Shown piece by piece: positions 24,801 to 37,900 of a DNA stretch of 64,000 bases. The stretch is from Elgaria multicarinata webbii (lineage: Eukaryota > Chordata > Lepidosauria > Squamata > Anguidae). The notes beneath the pieces were generated by a model. The model did no database searches and was not told the origin of the DNA. It worked only from the letters and a program-made list of their open reading frames with translations. The first letter of the stretch is position 1. Every line of letters starts with the position of its first letter. Both the position numbers and the translations under genes were made by a program. The stretch spans positions 16,344,001-16,408,000 of the forward strand of contig NC_086192.1 of assembly GCF_023053635.1 (NCBI RefSeq), in the 5' to 3' direction.

Positions 24801-25901
24801 CTCTTGGTCTCCCTTTCCCTTTGGCCTGGCCTTGCCCAACCCTGGCTGGCTGGGGGATGCTGGGAGTTGTAGTCTAAGCCATCAGGAGGGCACCAGGTTG
24901 GGGAAGGCAGCCTCCTGGGCACTTTGACTGGGTCTCCCTGGGCAGTTTGAGCAAATTACTCTTGCTCTGAAATTTGAATAAAATGGTCTGAACTTTGAGA
25001 AAATTGTAAGACCTCCCCACCCCACCCTAAAAGCAGGACTGGTCTAATTTGCTGCCGGTCAAGTCAGGCAGCACAGCAGGAACCGAATCGTCCAACTCCA
25101 GCACCCCCAAATGGATTTCCCCATGGACCCGGCTGCCTTCCCCCAGACTCTCTTCCCTGGACACACTTAGGCAGGCGCTAAGTGAAGAGCTTCCCTCTCC
25201 CAGCAGGCGCTAAGTGAAGAGCTTCCCTCTCCCAGCAGGCATTTAAGGCTACGCTCCTAGCTCTGCATGTTTGGATGAAATGGGGAGACTTGGCTGGAGC
25301 ATCCTGGGAAAACCACACAACCATTTTTCCTGCCTAAACACGGAGACGTTTGTGTCCATCATTGACCTGTTGTTTTCTTAACCTCACTTTAACGATTTCT
25401 GATAGTGTTTAGAATGTTTAACATTGTATTACTTTGATATTTTGATTGCTGTCTATGTTTTGTGTGTTGTTGTTTTGTCCTTCTTGTTACTGTAAATAGC
25501 ATTTCCCAGTTGGGCGATAAACAAATCTAATAAATGAATAAGAAACCCGCTTGATGGGGAAGCAAGGCGCCCCTCCCTCGGCTGCGGGGGGAGGGGCTGG
25601 AGCCTCCTCCGCCCTCCACGGCCCTCCTTCCCCGGGGCCCTTTGCTCACTGAGATCGCGGAGCTTTCGTGCCGCGGAAGGTTCGGGACCTTGAAATAAAA
25701 GGAGTTGTGCTCCGTCAGCACTTGCTCCTCCTCATCGCTGTCGCTGTCGCCTGCGGGATACCGGCCCGGGTGGGCGTGTTCATCGATGTCGTGCGCCACG
25801 AGGCGGAGAATGAGGTCCTGTTTGCTCTCGACGTCCTTCAGGAGCTCCACTCTGGTGATGTCTGGCTTCATCAGGCTTTGGAAGGAGTTTCTGCAGACCG
25901 C
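18823..25901 (-). CDS. FSIP2: FSIP2 C-terminal exons 18-24
   Basis: Exon 18 (25901-25650) encodes the conserved SLMKPDITRVELLKDVESK and LRLVAHDIDEH, then an acidic stretch. Exon 19 (24434-24240) is serine- and lysine-rich and ends MAGKIHM. Exons 20 (22411-22305), 21 (21744-21713, only 32 bases), 22 (21068-21013) and 23 (19455-19395) are small. Exon 24 (18998-18823) ends with VSSALSRVFSRTSTTV and a TGA. Phases run 0, 0, +2, +1, 0, +1, stop. This C-terminal block matches what I know of mammalian FSIP2. The introns hold a BovB end, L2-like fragments and several DNA-transposon relics. Confidence 0.9.
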
Positions 25902-28900
25902 CTGAAACAGAAGAGGAAAGGGGCGTTTGGACCGGTCGTTCATCAGAGACGCGAAAGCATCCTACGTCTCCTCCTGATTTCCCCGATTCCGACCCCCTGA
26001 CTACCGATTTCTCCCCCAAACCCCTGATTCTGCCCCCGATCCCACTTTCTGATTGCCCCTGATTGCTACTCCTCCCAGACCAACCCAGCTCCAGCTCACG
26101 CCGACCGGATCCCCCCTACCTCCTTTGGCCTCACGCCGAGGCGCCCAGCCATGTCCAGGGACGGCCGCCGCTCCTTCTTTTTGTTGACTTCCTCAGCGGG
26201 CATTACGTTCGAGAGGCTCTTGCCCGAAGCAGACGCCCTCCTCAGTTCGGTGAGGCTCATGCCCATTTTCGACAGGCACGTTTTCTTCAACTTCTCCAGG
26301 GGCTCCGTTTTGATGGAGATCACGGCCAAATGATCCGAAATGATGTCCGGGTCAATCTTCAAGGGCTTATTCCCCAGGTAGGGGACGATCTTCACTGGCA
26401 TGTCGTCTGCCTGCGGCAGGGCATCTGGAGTGGATTCGTCTGGGGGCTCTGGCAGGCTGGACAGCTTCATGATGGACTCGCCTCCCTCAACCTCCATGTG
26501 AGAGCTGACCTGAGCAATGACCTTGCTGACGATGCGGTCCAGCTCCAGGGCGCTGAAGGTCTCGTTTTCCGGGTTTTCGCCCGGGGAGTTGCCAATGGTA
26601 CAGCTGGAGACCTCGTTGATGATGATGCTGGCCACTTGCTCGGGGAAGATCAGTTGGTTGGTGGTCATGTCATTGTAAAGTTCTTCCTGGGACCCAGATT
26701 TCTCCAGGACGTTGGTGATGACCGAATGGACAACCTGGTCGACCGTCTCATCGTATTGCGGATCCAGCGTCGGCTTGCTGTCAGAAGCCACGAGGCTGAT
26801 TTTGTTCTTGGAGATTTCCTTCTCCACGGATGTCTTTAGCAGGTCAACGATTTCATTGATGTTTGTTTTGGACAAGCGGGTCTTCTCGTGGATCCCCAGG
26901 TCAAACTGTGCGAGGAGGATAGTCGTCAGGAAGCGGCTGAGGATCTCCTCCAGGAAAACCACAGACACGGTAGGGATTTGGGCCATGGACAGCTCCTCCT
27001 TGGTTTTCTCCAACTCCATATCACTGAGGAATTTCTTGATGATCTTCTCGGATTCCAGCTTTATCACGGCGCTGGGACAGGGCAGTTCCTCTTCGGAGTC
27101 CGAGAACGACTGGAAGTCCCGCTTGGAGATTTCGCTCACCATGACGCAAGCTACTCTGTTGACAAAGTCCTCGTTCTTGTTCGTTAAGCCTTCATACAGA
27201 GAGGTTTCTGAGCTGGAATGCTTTAAGATGTCCGTGTAAACTAAATCAACCACCTCCCCGACCACTCGGCTGTCTTCTGAGCCTAAGTCCTCCAGGTCAT
27301 CCTGCTGCCAAACTTTGAGTTTGTTCTTTGAAATGAGCCCTTGCAAAGAGCTAATCATCTTCTTGGCCACCTCTTTCATGGAGGCAACGGCTCTGGCGTC
27401 CATGTCCTCCAGAGGCAGAGAAAGGAACATTTTCGACAGGAGCTTGGCCGCTACCTCCTCTATGATCATGGACGAGAGCCCCTTAAGGTGGGATCGCAAG
27501 GGCGTCTCTCCCTCTGGGGCTTCCGGGCTGCCTCCGTACCGATCCTCACGCGCGCGCTCGGCCTCGTCAGCCTCTTGCTGTCGGTTTTGCTCTTCCGTAA
27601 AGTACGCCTGCATCTGATTCCCAGAAATCTCTTTGATCACGCAGTCGGCGATTCTCTCCGAGAGGATCGTGCAGCCTGCTCTCATGCACTTCTCCACGGC
27701 AGAAGGGGTCCCGAACTCCGGCAAGAGGTGGTTGTAGACCGAGTTGGCCACGGTTCGGCTGACCACACGGTTGGGCGGCACGCGGTCGAGGTACTGGACC
27801 TCGGTGTTCCTGTCCTTGGAGATTTCTGCCATCACTTTGCTGAGGAGCTTCATGTGAATGAAATCAAATTCCGCGCACTGGTCTTCTGTGTCGGCAGGAG
27901 CTGTCGCTGCAGTGGGTAGAGGGAGGAACCGGGCCACGAGGGCCGCAAGGACATCGTGCACGAACCTCTGAGACACCAGGAACGGATACGGCGTCGCAGT
28001 CTGGGACGGGGTGCTGATCTTCTTCACCTCCATCAACACTTTCTTAGCCATCTCTCCAAATTCAAAAGGCTTCAAAGCCGGCCCCTGAGACGCCTTCACC
28101 GATGGCCCCTGAATCTGGTAGCCTAAAATCTCTTTCTTTATTGCACTGACTAGTTTCTCTGCTAACGCGTGGCTGCTTTCCTGGTCAATGCAGATGGGGG
28201 CTCTGGACCCCCGGTCTTGCAAGATGCCGCACAAAGAAGCATGGATGATTTTTGCCACCTCCGTTTTCCCCACAGCTGGTAAAGCCTGACCTCCCCCTTC
28301 AGGTACCTGCAGGACCTTCACTGGCGATTTTGCAAACTCCTTTAAGATGGAGTCGACTAAATTTTTAGCAGAGGGCTCTGCTTCGGGCCTTTTTTCCTCC
28401 TGCGGACATACGCTGGTTGTCGACGAGAGCAATTTGCTGACCAATCCGCTAAAGATGTCCTTCAAGAAGGAAGATGAATAAACGCCAGCTCCGTCCTCGA
28501 CCTGCACCGACTGGGCTGACCCCTCCCCGAGCTTCACATGGTGGATTGTCCAGCCGGCGGTTTTTGAGGCAAGAGTGGAAGGAGCATGAGATGGGCCCAG
28601 AGGCGAGTGTGACTCGGGTGCCAGGTCACCCAGCCTCGTTTTGCCGATAAAGCCCATCACCTCCTCGGTGGCGGTGGCCTCGCCCGTTCTGTTTGGAGAC
28701 CCCGATTTTACACAGACAGTTTTGTAAATATTTTCCACAAGGTTCTGAATGCTTTTGTCGGTGTCAGACCCTCGGTCCTCCTTCGGCCGCATGAGGGGGA
28801 GACTCCTCCTAGCCGCTCTCCCCATTGTCGAATCGCGAGACTCCGACGCGCCGCCAGGGGCCCGTGACGGAAATATTCGGCGGAAGATCTTGGCAAACAT

Positions 28901-31900
28901 GTCTCCAAACACGGAACCAGAGGAGGTGGGTTCTGGGAGGATGGTTTCCACCCTGTCCACAATCGTCTCCGCTTCCAGAAAGGAGAACAAGTAAGAGGAT
29001 GTATCTCCGGTGAATAGTGGCAGAAACTGGTACCCGGAGATCTCTCTTATTATTAAAGGGGCCAGGGCTTCTGCTAACGCCTGGCTGTTGTTCTGGAAAG
29101 ATTTAAAGATCTCAAACTCGGACCCAACTTGTTGCGACAACTTCTCATAAATGGAGTTCCCGATGTGAACCACTTCTTCAGCCCCAATCTGTGGGAAAGG
29201 CGTGTCTTCCTCTGCACTCTGAATCACCTTGACCTCCGACATTTTAAATTCAGTTACTAAAGCATTTACTAGTTCGATGACTAGAACTCTCAACTCACTC
29301 TCTGACAAATTGCTGTCCTTGGAATACGCCAAAATATTGGGGGAGGACAAGATTTTGCAAAAGAAGGCGACGACGATGTCTTCTAGAAACAGGGCTGAGT
29401 AAATGCGCTGAGAAAACGGCTGCTGCTCCTTCTGCCATGCGGCGCGTTTGGTTTTAGGATCGTCACCGCCGCTTAAAAATGGGTGGAGGTGGAAATTCAG
29501 GATTTCCCTGATGAGCAAATTGGCCACTTCGTAGACCGTGTCACGGTCTTGTTCTGTGAGACTCTTCTGAAGTTCTCCTTGGGATTGAGAAGTTTGCAAA
29601 ATCTGGTTGTAAACAGAATTAGCGATGTCATCCTCTGTTTCTTGATCCATGTCTGGAATTCGCTCGGAGCGGTTTTCCAGCTGGATTTGATGCGCCGAAA
29701 TCTCCATGACAACGTAGCTCTTCAGGTTTGCGGCCATCTCCATGAAATCCGCTTCGGAGAAGTCTGCCTGATTTCCTATGTATGCAGTGATGCTCTCTGG
29801 AGTTTGGAAGATTTTTTCCAGAAGCTGGTTCAGCAAGTCTTCTAAGAGCCTGCAAGGAAAGACGGTCACACAGGAGCCTGGAGGGTCCCGGACAGATGCG
29901 CCCACGTGAGGCGGTGCCCGTTCTGGTCGTACAGACTGAAGATGATACTTAAACATCTCATTGATAATGAAGCATGCTATCTGGGTGACGTACAGGTGGC
30001 TTAAACTTTCTCTGTCTCCGGCGAAGGGCTGCTGCAGCAGAACCTCATGCAGGACGTCGCAGTACACGGACTCCACCATCCTCTCCAGGTCTTCTTCGGA
30101 AATGCCTGCTGCTTTTCCGTCACCGTACGTACTGGCCCAGATGGCCTGCTTCAAGACGACCGCTATGATGTCCTCCTTGACTTGGGCTCTTCTGTTAGGC
30201 AGTTCGGAGCCCAGCAGGCCTTCTCCCTGGCCTGAGCAGGGGAAGATCCGGCAGAGTAGCCGGTCAATGATGGCCTCCAGCACTGGGTAGGAGAGCACGG
30301 TGGCGTAGGGCCCTGAAGGCTGCGCCTTGGGCCTGTCCGGATTGGCCATCAGCCTCTCCTGAATGAGGCACCTGCCTGGGGCCATGTCGGGGGAGCACGC
30401 CGACTGCAGCAGAGGCTCCGCCGCTTCTTCAAAGATGAAAGTTGCGGTCTGTTGAGGAGAGGAATCCCTCTCATCCCCCGTGTCTTCGCCAAACTGCCCA
30501 ACCGGCACAGCGTCCTTGTAAAGTGGCCTCCAGCCGGCCATCGGGCTGCCGCCCGGAGCGGAGCCCAGCTCTTCTTCAAGGCCCTCCTGGAAGCTGAGCC
30601 GAGCTTTCGAAAGCCCTTTCGAAAGCGACTGCGCCAACTGCACGGCCGTGTCCCCCGCGTTGTCGCCAGAGGGGCTGAGAGGGATGTCCAGGAAAGTATT
30701 GGAGATCTTTGAAAGCAATTCAGAAATGATGTCTCCCAAGATGGACGAGGTAGGTTTCTCTCCCTGTTTCGTCTCCTGGGCTGCTTGCCTTAGGTCCATG
30801 GGCTTGACAGCCGTCCGATATGCCTCTAGTCCTCCCATGGAGTCCCCCGCGGCCGCTTGGTCCCACGCAGGCAGCTCCTCTCTGGATACGAACGGCTGGA
30901 CGTGCTGCTGGAGGATGTCTCCGACGAGGAAGCCCGCGATCCGGTCAATGAGACTGATGCTCTTGTTTCTTACTTCTCTCTGGACGGCTTCGAGGGAGCC
31001 GGATCGCTGGATGATCTTGCTGCACAGAGAGTCTGTCATGTTCTGTACGTCTTCCTCTGAGTAGTCGCACTGCTCAGGGTGGGTGTCTTTTGTGACTCTG
31101 ATCTCATGTTTTAGAAGTTTCATCCGGACGTCATTGAGCAACTGGGTGGAGAGACTGTTTAGGTCCGATTCGGACAGGAGCCTTTTATCCCAAGGAGACG
31201 CAGCATCTCGGGGTGGCGTGGAAGGGAAGATTTTGGATAACAGCCCAGTAATTAAATCTTTGAGGAACCCCGATGATAAGAAGGTGTTAAATGGTGACCA
31301 GCTCTCTTTCCCCTCCTGAGTTTCCTCAAACTCGTCTCTGACGTATTCAGGAGCATCCTCACGAAGGGTAGGTGAAGGTGAACCCTTGGATAGCTCCCCG
31401 GAAAACAGTGGATGGAGAAGATAATCCGAAATGCCCTTCTCCACCAATCTCTTAATATTCTCAAAGGTGGCATTGTCCCTCATGCAGTTGAGATCCGCGG
31501 CTGGGGCCGTCTCTCTTTCTCGTGATATATTGTTGCACACGGAGTTGACCACGTCATCCATGACATCCGTCAACGGGGCCCCAAGGCTCTGCTCCGGCCC
31601 CCTCGGCTCTCCGATCACGGAAGCCCGGCCAAACTGCAGGTGGATGGAGCTGGCCAGCCTTTTGGCCACTTTGCCAAGTTCGGCTTCAGGCTGCCCTTTG
31701 GCCTTTTCCTTTTTGTCCGTGGAAACACAGAAGATCTTGGATAAAACTTTGGAGACGATGTCCTCTAAGAACTTGGCTGGGAAAACGTCTGCACGGGATG
31801 CTGAGGGCCCACCGATGCTATCCAGGACCGTCCTGACAATGTTCTCAGACAACGCCTCGGGATCAGGGCTCCCTGCAGGGCCTTCCTCTTTAGACAGAAA

Positions 31901-34900
31901 GGTCTGGAGGTGATGGTTCGTGACCTCTTGAATTATGAAGCTGGTGATGCTGTCGACGAGAGCCGCGTTCCGGCGCTTCACGCCTTTCTGTACAGACGTC
32001 TGCGAGCCGGACTTCTTCAACACGTTCCTATAAAGGGACTCGACCATGCCCTGAACCTCTTTCTCTGAATGCGAGCGGCATCGGTCGTCCTTCTTGGCCA
32101 CCCAGATTTTGTGCTTGGAGATGGACTTCATCACCTCGGCGATCATATAAGAAGAGAGCTCGTCAGAAGCAGGTCCGGGCGCCCCCCTCCTGCCTCGCTT
32201 CCGCACGGCACCCTCCGAGAGCGGGAAGAGCTGGGCCAGCATCTGCTTTATCACCCTTTCTAAATACTTCTGGGACAATATGGTAACGTAGGCCGGAGGA
32301 GGCCGCCTGGACTTAGGGGCTTTCGGCAAACAGATGCAGCCCTCGATTCTCTGGATGATGCTTTCCGCTTGTACCGTTTTGTAGGCGCTCTGGGGCAGCT
32401 TCCTACACACGGGGGGTGGCAGCTGGTAATCCAGAATTTCTGTCAGGATGATTTCAGCTGCCCGCTCAGCCAAAGTGTCTATGTCCATTCCTATGTTCCC
32501 ATCAGCAGCTAACTGGAACCCAAACTCCCTCAGAATGGAGTCAACGATGTTGTTGACTGTTCGGCCGTCCACCGGCGGGAAGTGCGCCTTGTCCTCGGCC
32601 CGCTGCAGGACCCTGACCCCGGCTCTCTTAAACTCCCCCACCAGGGCGTTCACAAACAAAGTGTTCGTCTCGTGAAGGTTGACCGAGGCGTCTCTGCCGT
32701 ACCGACTGCGGAGCGAAGAAAAGATCTTGATCAAGAGCAGAGAAACGACTTCCTCCAGAAACGAGGCGGAATAGATAGCAGTGAAGCCAGGCGGGAGCCG
32801 GCTGTGGTCACCGCACCCCGTCACGGTCACCACCTCCCTTCGGTACGTCCTCTTTGTGCAGGTCGCCGGATGAGGTTTCCTTCCGCCCGGTCTGCCCAGG
32901 GGCGCAGGCGGCCTAGAGCTGGACGCTCGGTGCTGCATCGCTGTTTCCAGGACGGTGTTGTTCCTCTCCCGCAGGCTCTTCCGTGTTTGCCGCCTCCCCG
33001 GAAGGGGCCCTTTCGATTCCGGTTTCTTGCCTCGAGGCAACGAGGAATACCCGTCGCTTTTACCGTAGCGGCCGTGCTTTCTGCCGTAGCCTTGACACCG
33101 TGCCTTTCTAGCGCTCGACTGGGCGAACCCCACGGCCTTCCTCGAGAACGGTTCCGTGTGCCTCTGATGCTCAAGGCTCAGGGAGAGCTCCGTCATCACG
33201 GGCTTCACCAGGGTGTGAGCCAAGACGTCAAGTGCCGAGTCGTAGGGAGAGACCCCCGACTGAGCCTCTTCCCACGGCTCCTCCTCGTACTTGATGTCGT
33301 ACATGAAAAGGGAGGCGCTGGAGTTGGCCTCGTGTGCCTCCAGCCCTGGGCTCCAGCGCTCGCCGAGGGCGTCATCATCACAGACCCACTGCTGCTCCTC
33401 CTCCTCCTCCTCATCGTAGAGTCGCGCTTCCTCCGGGATCTCGTCAAACACAAAGGCGCTGGTGAAGTGCTCCGTGCTGAGGCATTTGTTCAGGAGGGCC
33501 CGGATGAGTTTCTCGCTCACGACGTCCAAGAGGACCACAGATTTGGGGGAGAGCCCCAGGTTGCTGCTGATCAGGTGGCTACTGAGCCCGCAAGCGTGCG
33601 GGCAGGCGGAGGCACACCGGGGGCCCTTCTTTGCCGCGTCTCGATGATAAGGCAGCATGTTCTGGGACGGGGCGTCTGGGAAGGGCCCTGCGAAGCCGCT
33701 CTGGGGCTCGTCGGACCACAGCGAATCTAGGATGATGTGCAACACTTTGTTGACGAGGTGCTTTGACTCGCTGCTCTTCAAGCTACGGATGAAGCTGTCC
33801 AGGTTGGAAGCGATGCAGCTGAGCTTCTGTTTCTTGCGGGCCATGTGGCCCCCGGCGGAGAGGCACGCCGTGCGCTTGACGTCACCGGGGCCTCTGCAGT
33901 CGCCCCTGGAAGCCCGGCTGATGCGAGGCAAAGAAACGAACGGCTGGTGGGAGAAGGGGTCGGTGGCTTTCCCGCGGCTCCCGTATTTGCCCCTGGCCTC
34001 AATTTCCATGGAGAGCAGGTGGCCGACCTCCTTCACGAGAAGGTGGTAGACCTCGTCAAAGTCGGCCAGGCAGAGAGGGGGGACGTGGATGCCCTTGTGC
34101 CTCCTCGCCCGCCCGCCTTTCCTGCTCACGCGCTCCTGCAGGACATTTTGCTCGCACAGGATGCCCACGATCACTTGGGAAACGTGGTGCGCCAGGCCTT
34201 CGATGTTAATGGGGGGCCCTTGGGGGCTCCCTGGCCCGTGCGCAGGGCAGCCGGGGTCCACGGTGCAGAACATGGAGAGGCGGCCGTTGACGAGCTCGCT
34301 CCTCTCGCGCGCGTCGGGGTTCGAAACGCTCAAGAGCACCCTGGAGAGCACGCCCTGAGTCAAGGGCTCCCAGAACACGTCAAGGCACGAGGACTGTTTC
34401 CTGCACGGCGGCAGGTAGGTGCACCGCAAGATGCGCTCCTGAAGCCACCGCGATTCCGATTGGATCAGCTCTTGTTTCCACGTGGGCCACGAGGTCCCGT
34501 GGGCCGTTTCATCCAAAGCATCTGGGGAAGGAAACGTCAACTGGTTATCACTGGAGGAGCTTTGAGCTGCATGGCATGGGTCTGGATCGTCCCCGGCTGC
34601 CATTTGCACATGGGGTGGGAAAGTGATTACCAGGGCTGTCTGGCCAGGTTGCACGTAACGCGGCACAACACAGACCAGCATCCTGAGAACCAGGGGAACC
34701 TGCATCCCCCTATTCGCCAGCCAGTTTGGGGGAAATCCATCCCCAGCGATCCCCGTATGGGAGGCAAAAGAAGGATTGCAAAGCAAGCCAGAGTCTAGCT
34801 TTCTCAGCATGGAAACAGAAGGCCCCCTTCTTAAGAGCCTGTTTTTCACCCAGGGCAGGAAGTTTCTTTCATTCAGATTTCCAGTGACCAGCTCTTATTT

Positions 34901-37900
34901 TTCATATTTCAAAGTAGCACATGTACATTCATATAAACACACACACACACCCCATAACATTTCATCAGGGGCTGTAGAAACTGAAATCTACTGGATGAGA
35001 GGAGTTCCTTTACCTTTTGCCTTCTCAACAAGCTTTCGGCATAATAGCAACGAAACCCTGGAGTGTGTTTGTGAATGAACAACGCAAGTGGTCTTGAGCC
35101 CCTTTTGAGGTTCACCCGCTGCTCTGTGCAACGGATCGGGCCACATTTTCTTTCTGTGGTTGGCATTAATTGCATTCCCTGGGCTATACCTGCCGCTGAG
35201 TTTTACATGCTACTTTTAAACTTTTAAAGCCTTATACTATGTTCAAATAAATAAATAAATAAAATAGTAGAACAGGTGTGGGGAAACTCAGGCCTGGGGC
35301 CCAATCTTTCCTTCCCGGGTCTCCCAGGTAGCCACACCCCTTCCCATTTCCACCCATCATTTGGGGTGGGGGGGAGTTGGGTGGCCTCTGTGCAAACTGA
35401 CTCCTTTCTGAAAGATTCCAGCTGGACATCAGGAAAAACTTCCTGACTGTTAGAGCAGTGCGACAATGGAACCAGTGACCCAGGGAGCTTGTGGGCTCTC
35501 CCACACTGGAGGCCTTCAAGAGGCAGCTGGACAACCCTCTGTCAGGGATGCTTTAGGATGGATTCCTGCATTGAGCAGGGGGTTGGACTCGATGGCCTTG
35601 TAGGCCCCTTCCAACTCTGCTATTCTATGATTCTATGATTCTAAGGTTGGCCTCCCTCTCCTAGATCTGGGTTACTGGCAGGAGGCGCTTGAAGCTCAAC
35701 CGAGGCTGGTGCTCTTGGCGTTTGGGGCCTCGCCCCTCCCCCCCCAGGAGCTTCTGCGAAACTGAATCTGGCCCTGGGGCTGGAAGCGCCCCCACCCCGC
35801 CCCAGCCTTGCCCCAGTGGATCAGCTGCTGCCCAGCCCACGGGGGATGACCCCCACGAAGCCCCCCAGCTCCTCCTCACCTCGAGGCTGGAAGTCAATCA
35901 GCTCCTTGATGACGCTCAGGACAATGTGGTTGGCTAACAGCTGGATCTCACCGGGGTCCGGGACGTGCGAGCAGGCCAGCAGCTCCAGGTCCCTGTGGCC
36001 CTCGGGGCTCTTGCACTTGAAGATGGACTGCTTGCTCTCCCACTTGGAGAGCAGGCTGCTCCCTTCCCGGGCCAGGAGGTAGCTTTCCTCCTCCGCCGTC
36101 TTCTCGCTGGAATCGCTCAGCCTCCCTTCCCAGCGGCTGAGCAGGCTGTGCCGCTTCAGCCTGGGCTCTGCGAAGAAGACCGAGGTGACCGGGGGAGGCT
36201 TCTCCAGCAGCGGGGAAAGGCGGGGCCGGGATTTCTCGTAGCAGCTGGCTTGTGCCGCCGTGGGCTCGCTCTCGAGGCCGAACTCGCCGAGGAGGGCGCT
36301 GACGATGGTTTCGGCGGTGTGGCCCAGCTTCAGAGGGCAGAGGGCGGAATAGCAGACGCTTTCTGGGATGCCGAAGGGAGAAGCCCTTGTGACCGGCTGG
36401 TGGGGGGGAGAGCGGCCGGCCTTTCCCAGGTGCCCTGCCCCGGTGAGTCTGGGGGCGTCGTCAGAGTCCGCCGTTTTCTTAAACAGCTTTTCCAAAATGC
36501 TTCCCTTGGGAATGGATCTTTTCCTAGGGAGCCAGTCGTCCTCCAGAAAATCTAGCCTGAATCTATTTGAACCCCTTTTCTGCTGCCGCCTGGCGGGGGG
36601 CCTTGACCTGGGAGGGGACGTGCTACAGGGGAGGGCTCTGCATCTCTCCGGCACCACGTGGGAGTCCCACTCGGAGCACTTAAAAACAGACGGAAACTTT
36701 GCTGGGGCTTCCTCCTGCACTTCGGTCTCCTCCTCCGAATAGATCACCATCCCGGGGACATTGATTGGGGGGAAGCTGTCCCTCAGGTCTACCCTCCTGT
36801 ACCGCTTTGAGGTCGTTTTCACCCCTGGTGACGCCACCAGGTCCCGCACGAGGGCTTTGTCCTTTGCGAAGACTCGGCCCGACATTTCTAGCTGGAGGTT
36901 CTCCACCATGAGTTCGGACGCGATCTCGGTGAGGCTCTCGTTGCAGCGATCCAGCATGACGCTGATGGTCTCGCTCAGCACCAGGCTCTCGGAAGAGCTG
37001 CTGAAGAGGGTGGCGTCCTTCTGCACCAGCTCCCGGTCCAGGGTGCGCTTGATAATTTCGAGGATGCCGCTGACGGCGTTGTTGGCGTACACGGTGAGCT
37101 CGGAGTGGAGCATTTGCACCTGCTGAATGGCGGTTTCGATGCACTCCCGAGTGATGGCACCGCCCAGCTTGGAGAAGTCCAGGAAGTTGTGGGTCGATCC
37201 CAGAGTTGGCAACGTTTCTTTCCCTGTAGCTCCCTGCAACTTCTGTCTAAAGGATTCCACGGTGGTGTCGGCCACGTTTCCCACCTGGGTCAAGAGGGAA
37301 TCCAGAGATCTTGTCAGTTGCGCGAAAGAGAGGCTTTCTAAGGGGAATTTCACAATTTCCAAAAAGTTGCATTTGAAGTCCCGTCGGAAATGCCGGGCCA
37401 CAAAGCTCTCCAGCATGAAGACGGCGCATTCGACGGCTTCTTTGGCTATCCGGTCAATGGTGTCCACGGCACTCTTCAGCGAAACGTTGTAAAAGGGGAA
37501 CTCTGGCTGGGTGAAACGGTGCTTGACCATTCTCGACGGCCCTCTGGTCCCGGCCCAGTCTTGCCTTCCGGGAAAACTGTCGTGCGTGGCAGGGACGCTG
37601 CACACTAAACATTTCTGCACGTTTTCAAAGACGCTTGCCACAATGTCCCTGGCCACTGAGCTGATCTCTGCCTGGGAGTCGCTGTGGAAAAGTCCAGGAG
37701 CGTCTGTTTTCTTAAAGCCGTAGCAGAACAGTCTCTCGCTGAGCTCCCCGGGCGTCTTCTTCAGAATGCAAACCGAGGCCTCCAGGTCTCGGGTCCTCAT
37801 GAAAACCTCGCTGACGATGCTCTCGGCCACTTGCAACATTTTCAGGCTTTCGTTGATGTTTGCATCCGTCAGCGGCTGCTGTTCAAATATTTCTTTTAAA

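Noticed and set aside
32582-34798. Long plus-strand open frames (382 and 317 codons) opposite FSIP2 exon 17
   Set aside because: They are antisense shadows of a long open exon of balanced composition; no start context, splice sites or known domains, while the minus frame carries clear FSIP2 repeats.
34522-34849. N-terminal extension of the 8.4-kb open frame (about 109 codons)
   Set aside because: A strong CCTTCCCCAG acceptor at 34,522 fits the phase of exon 16, and the extension has no FSIP2 resemblance; it is intron.
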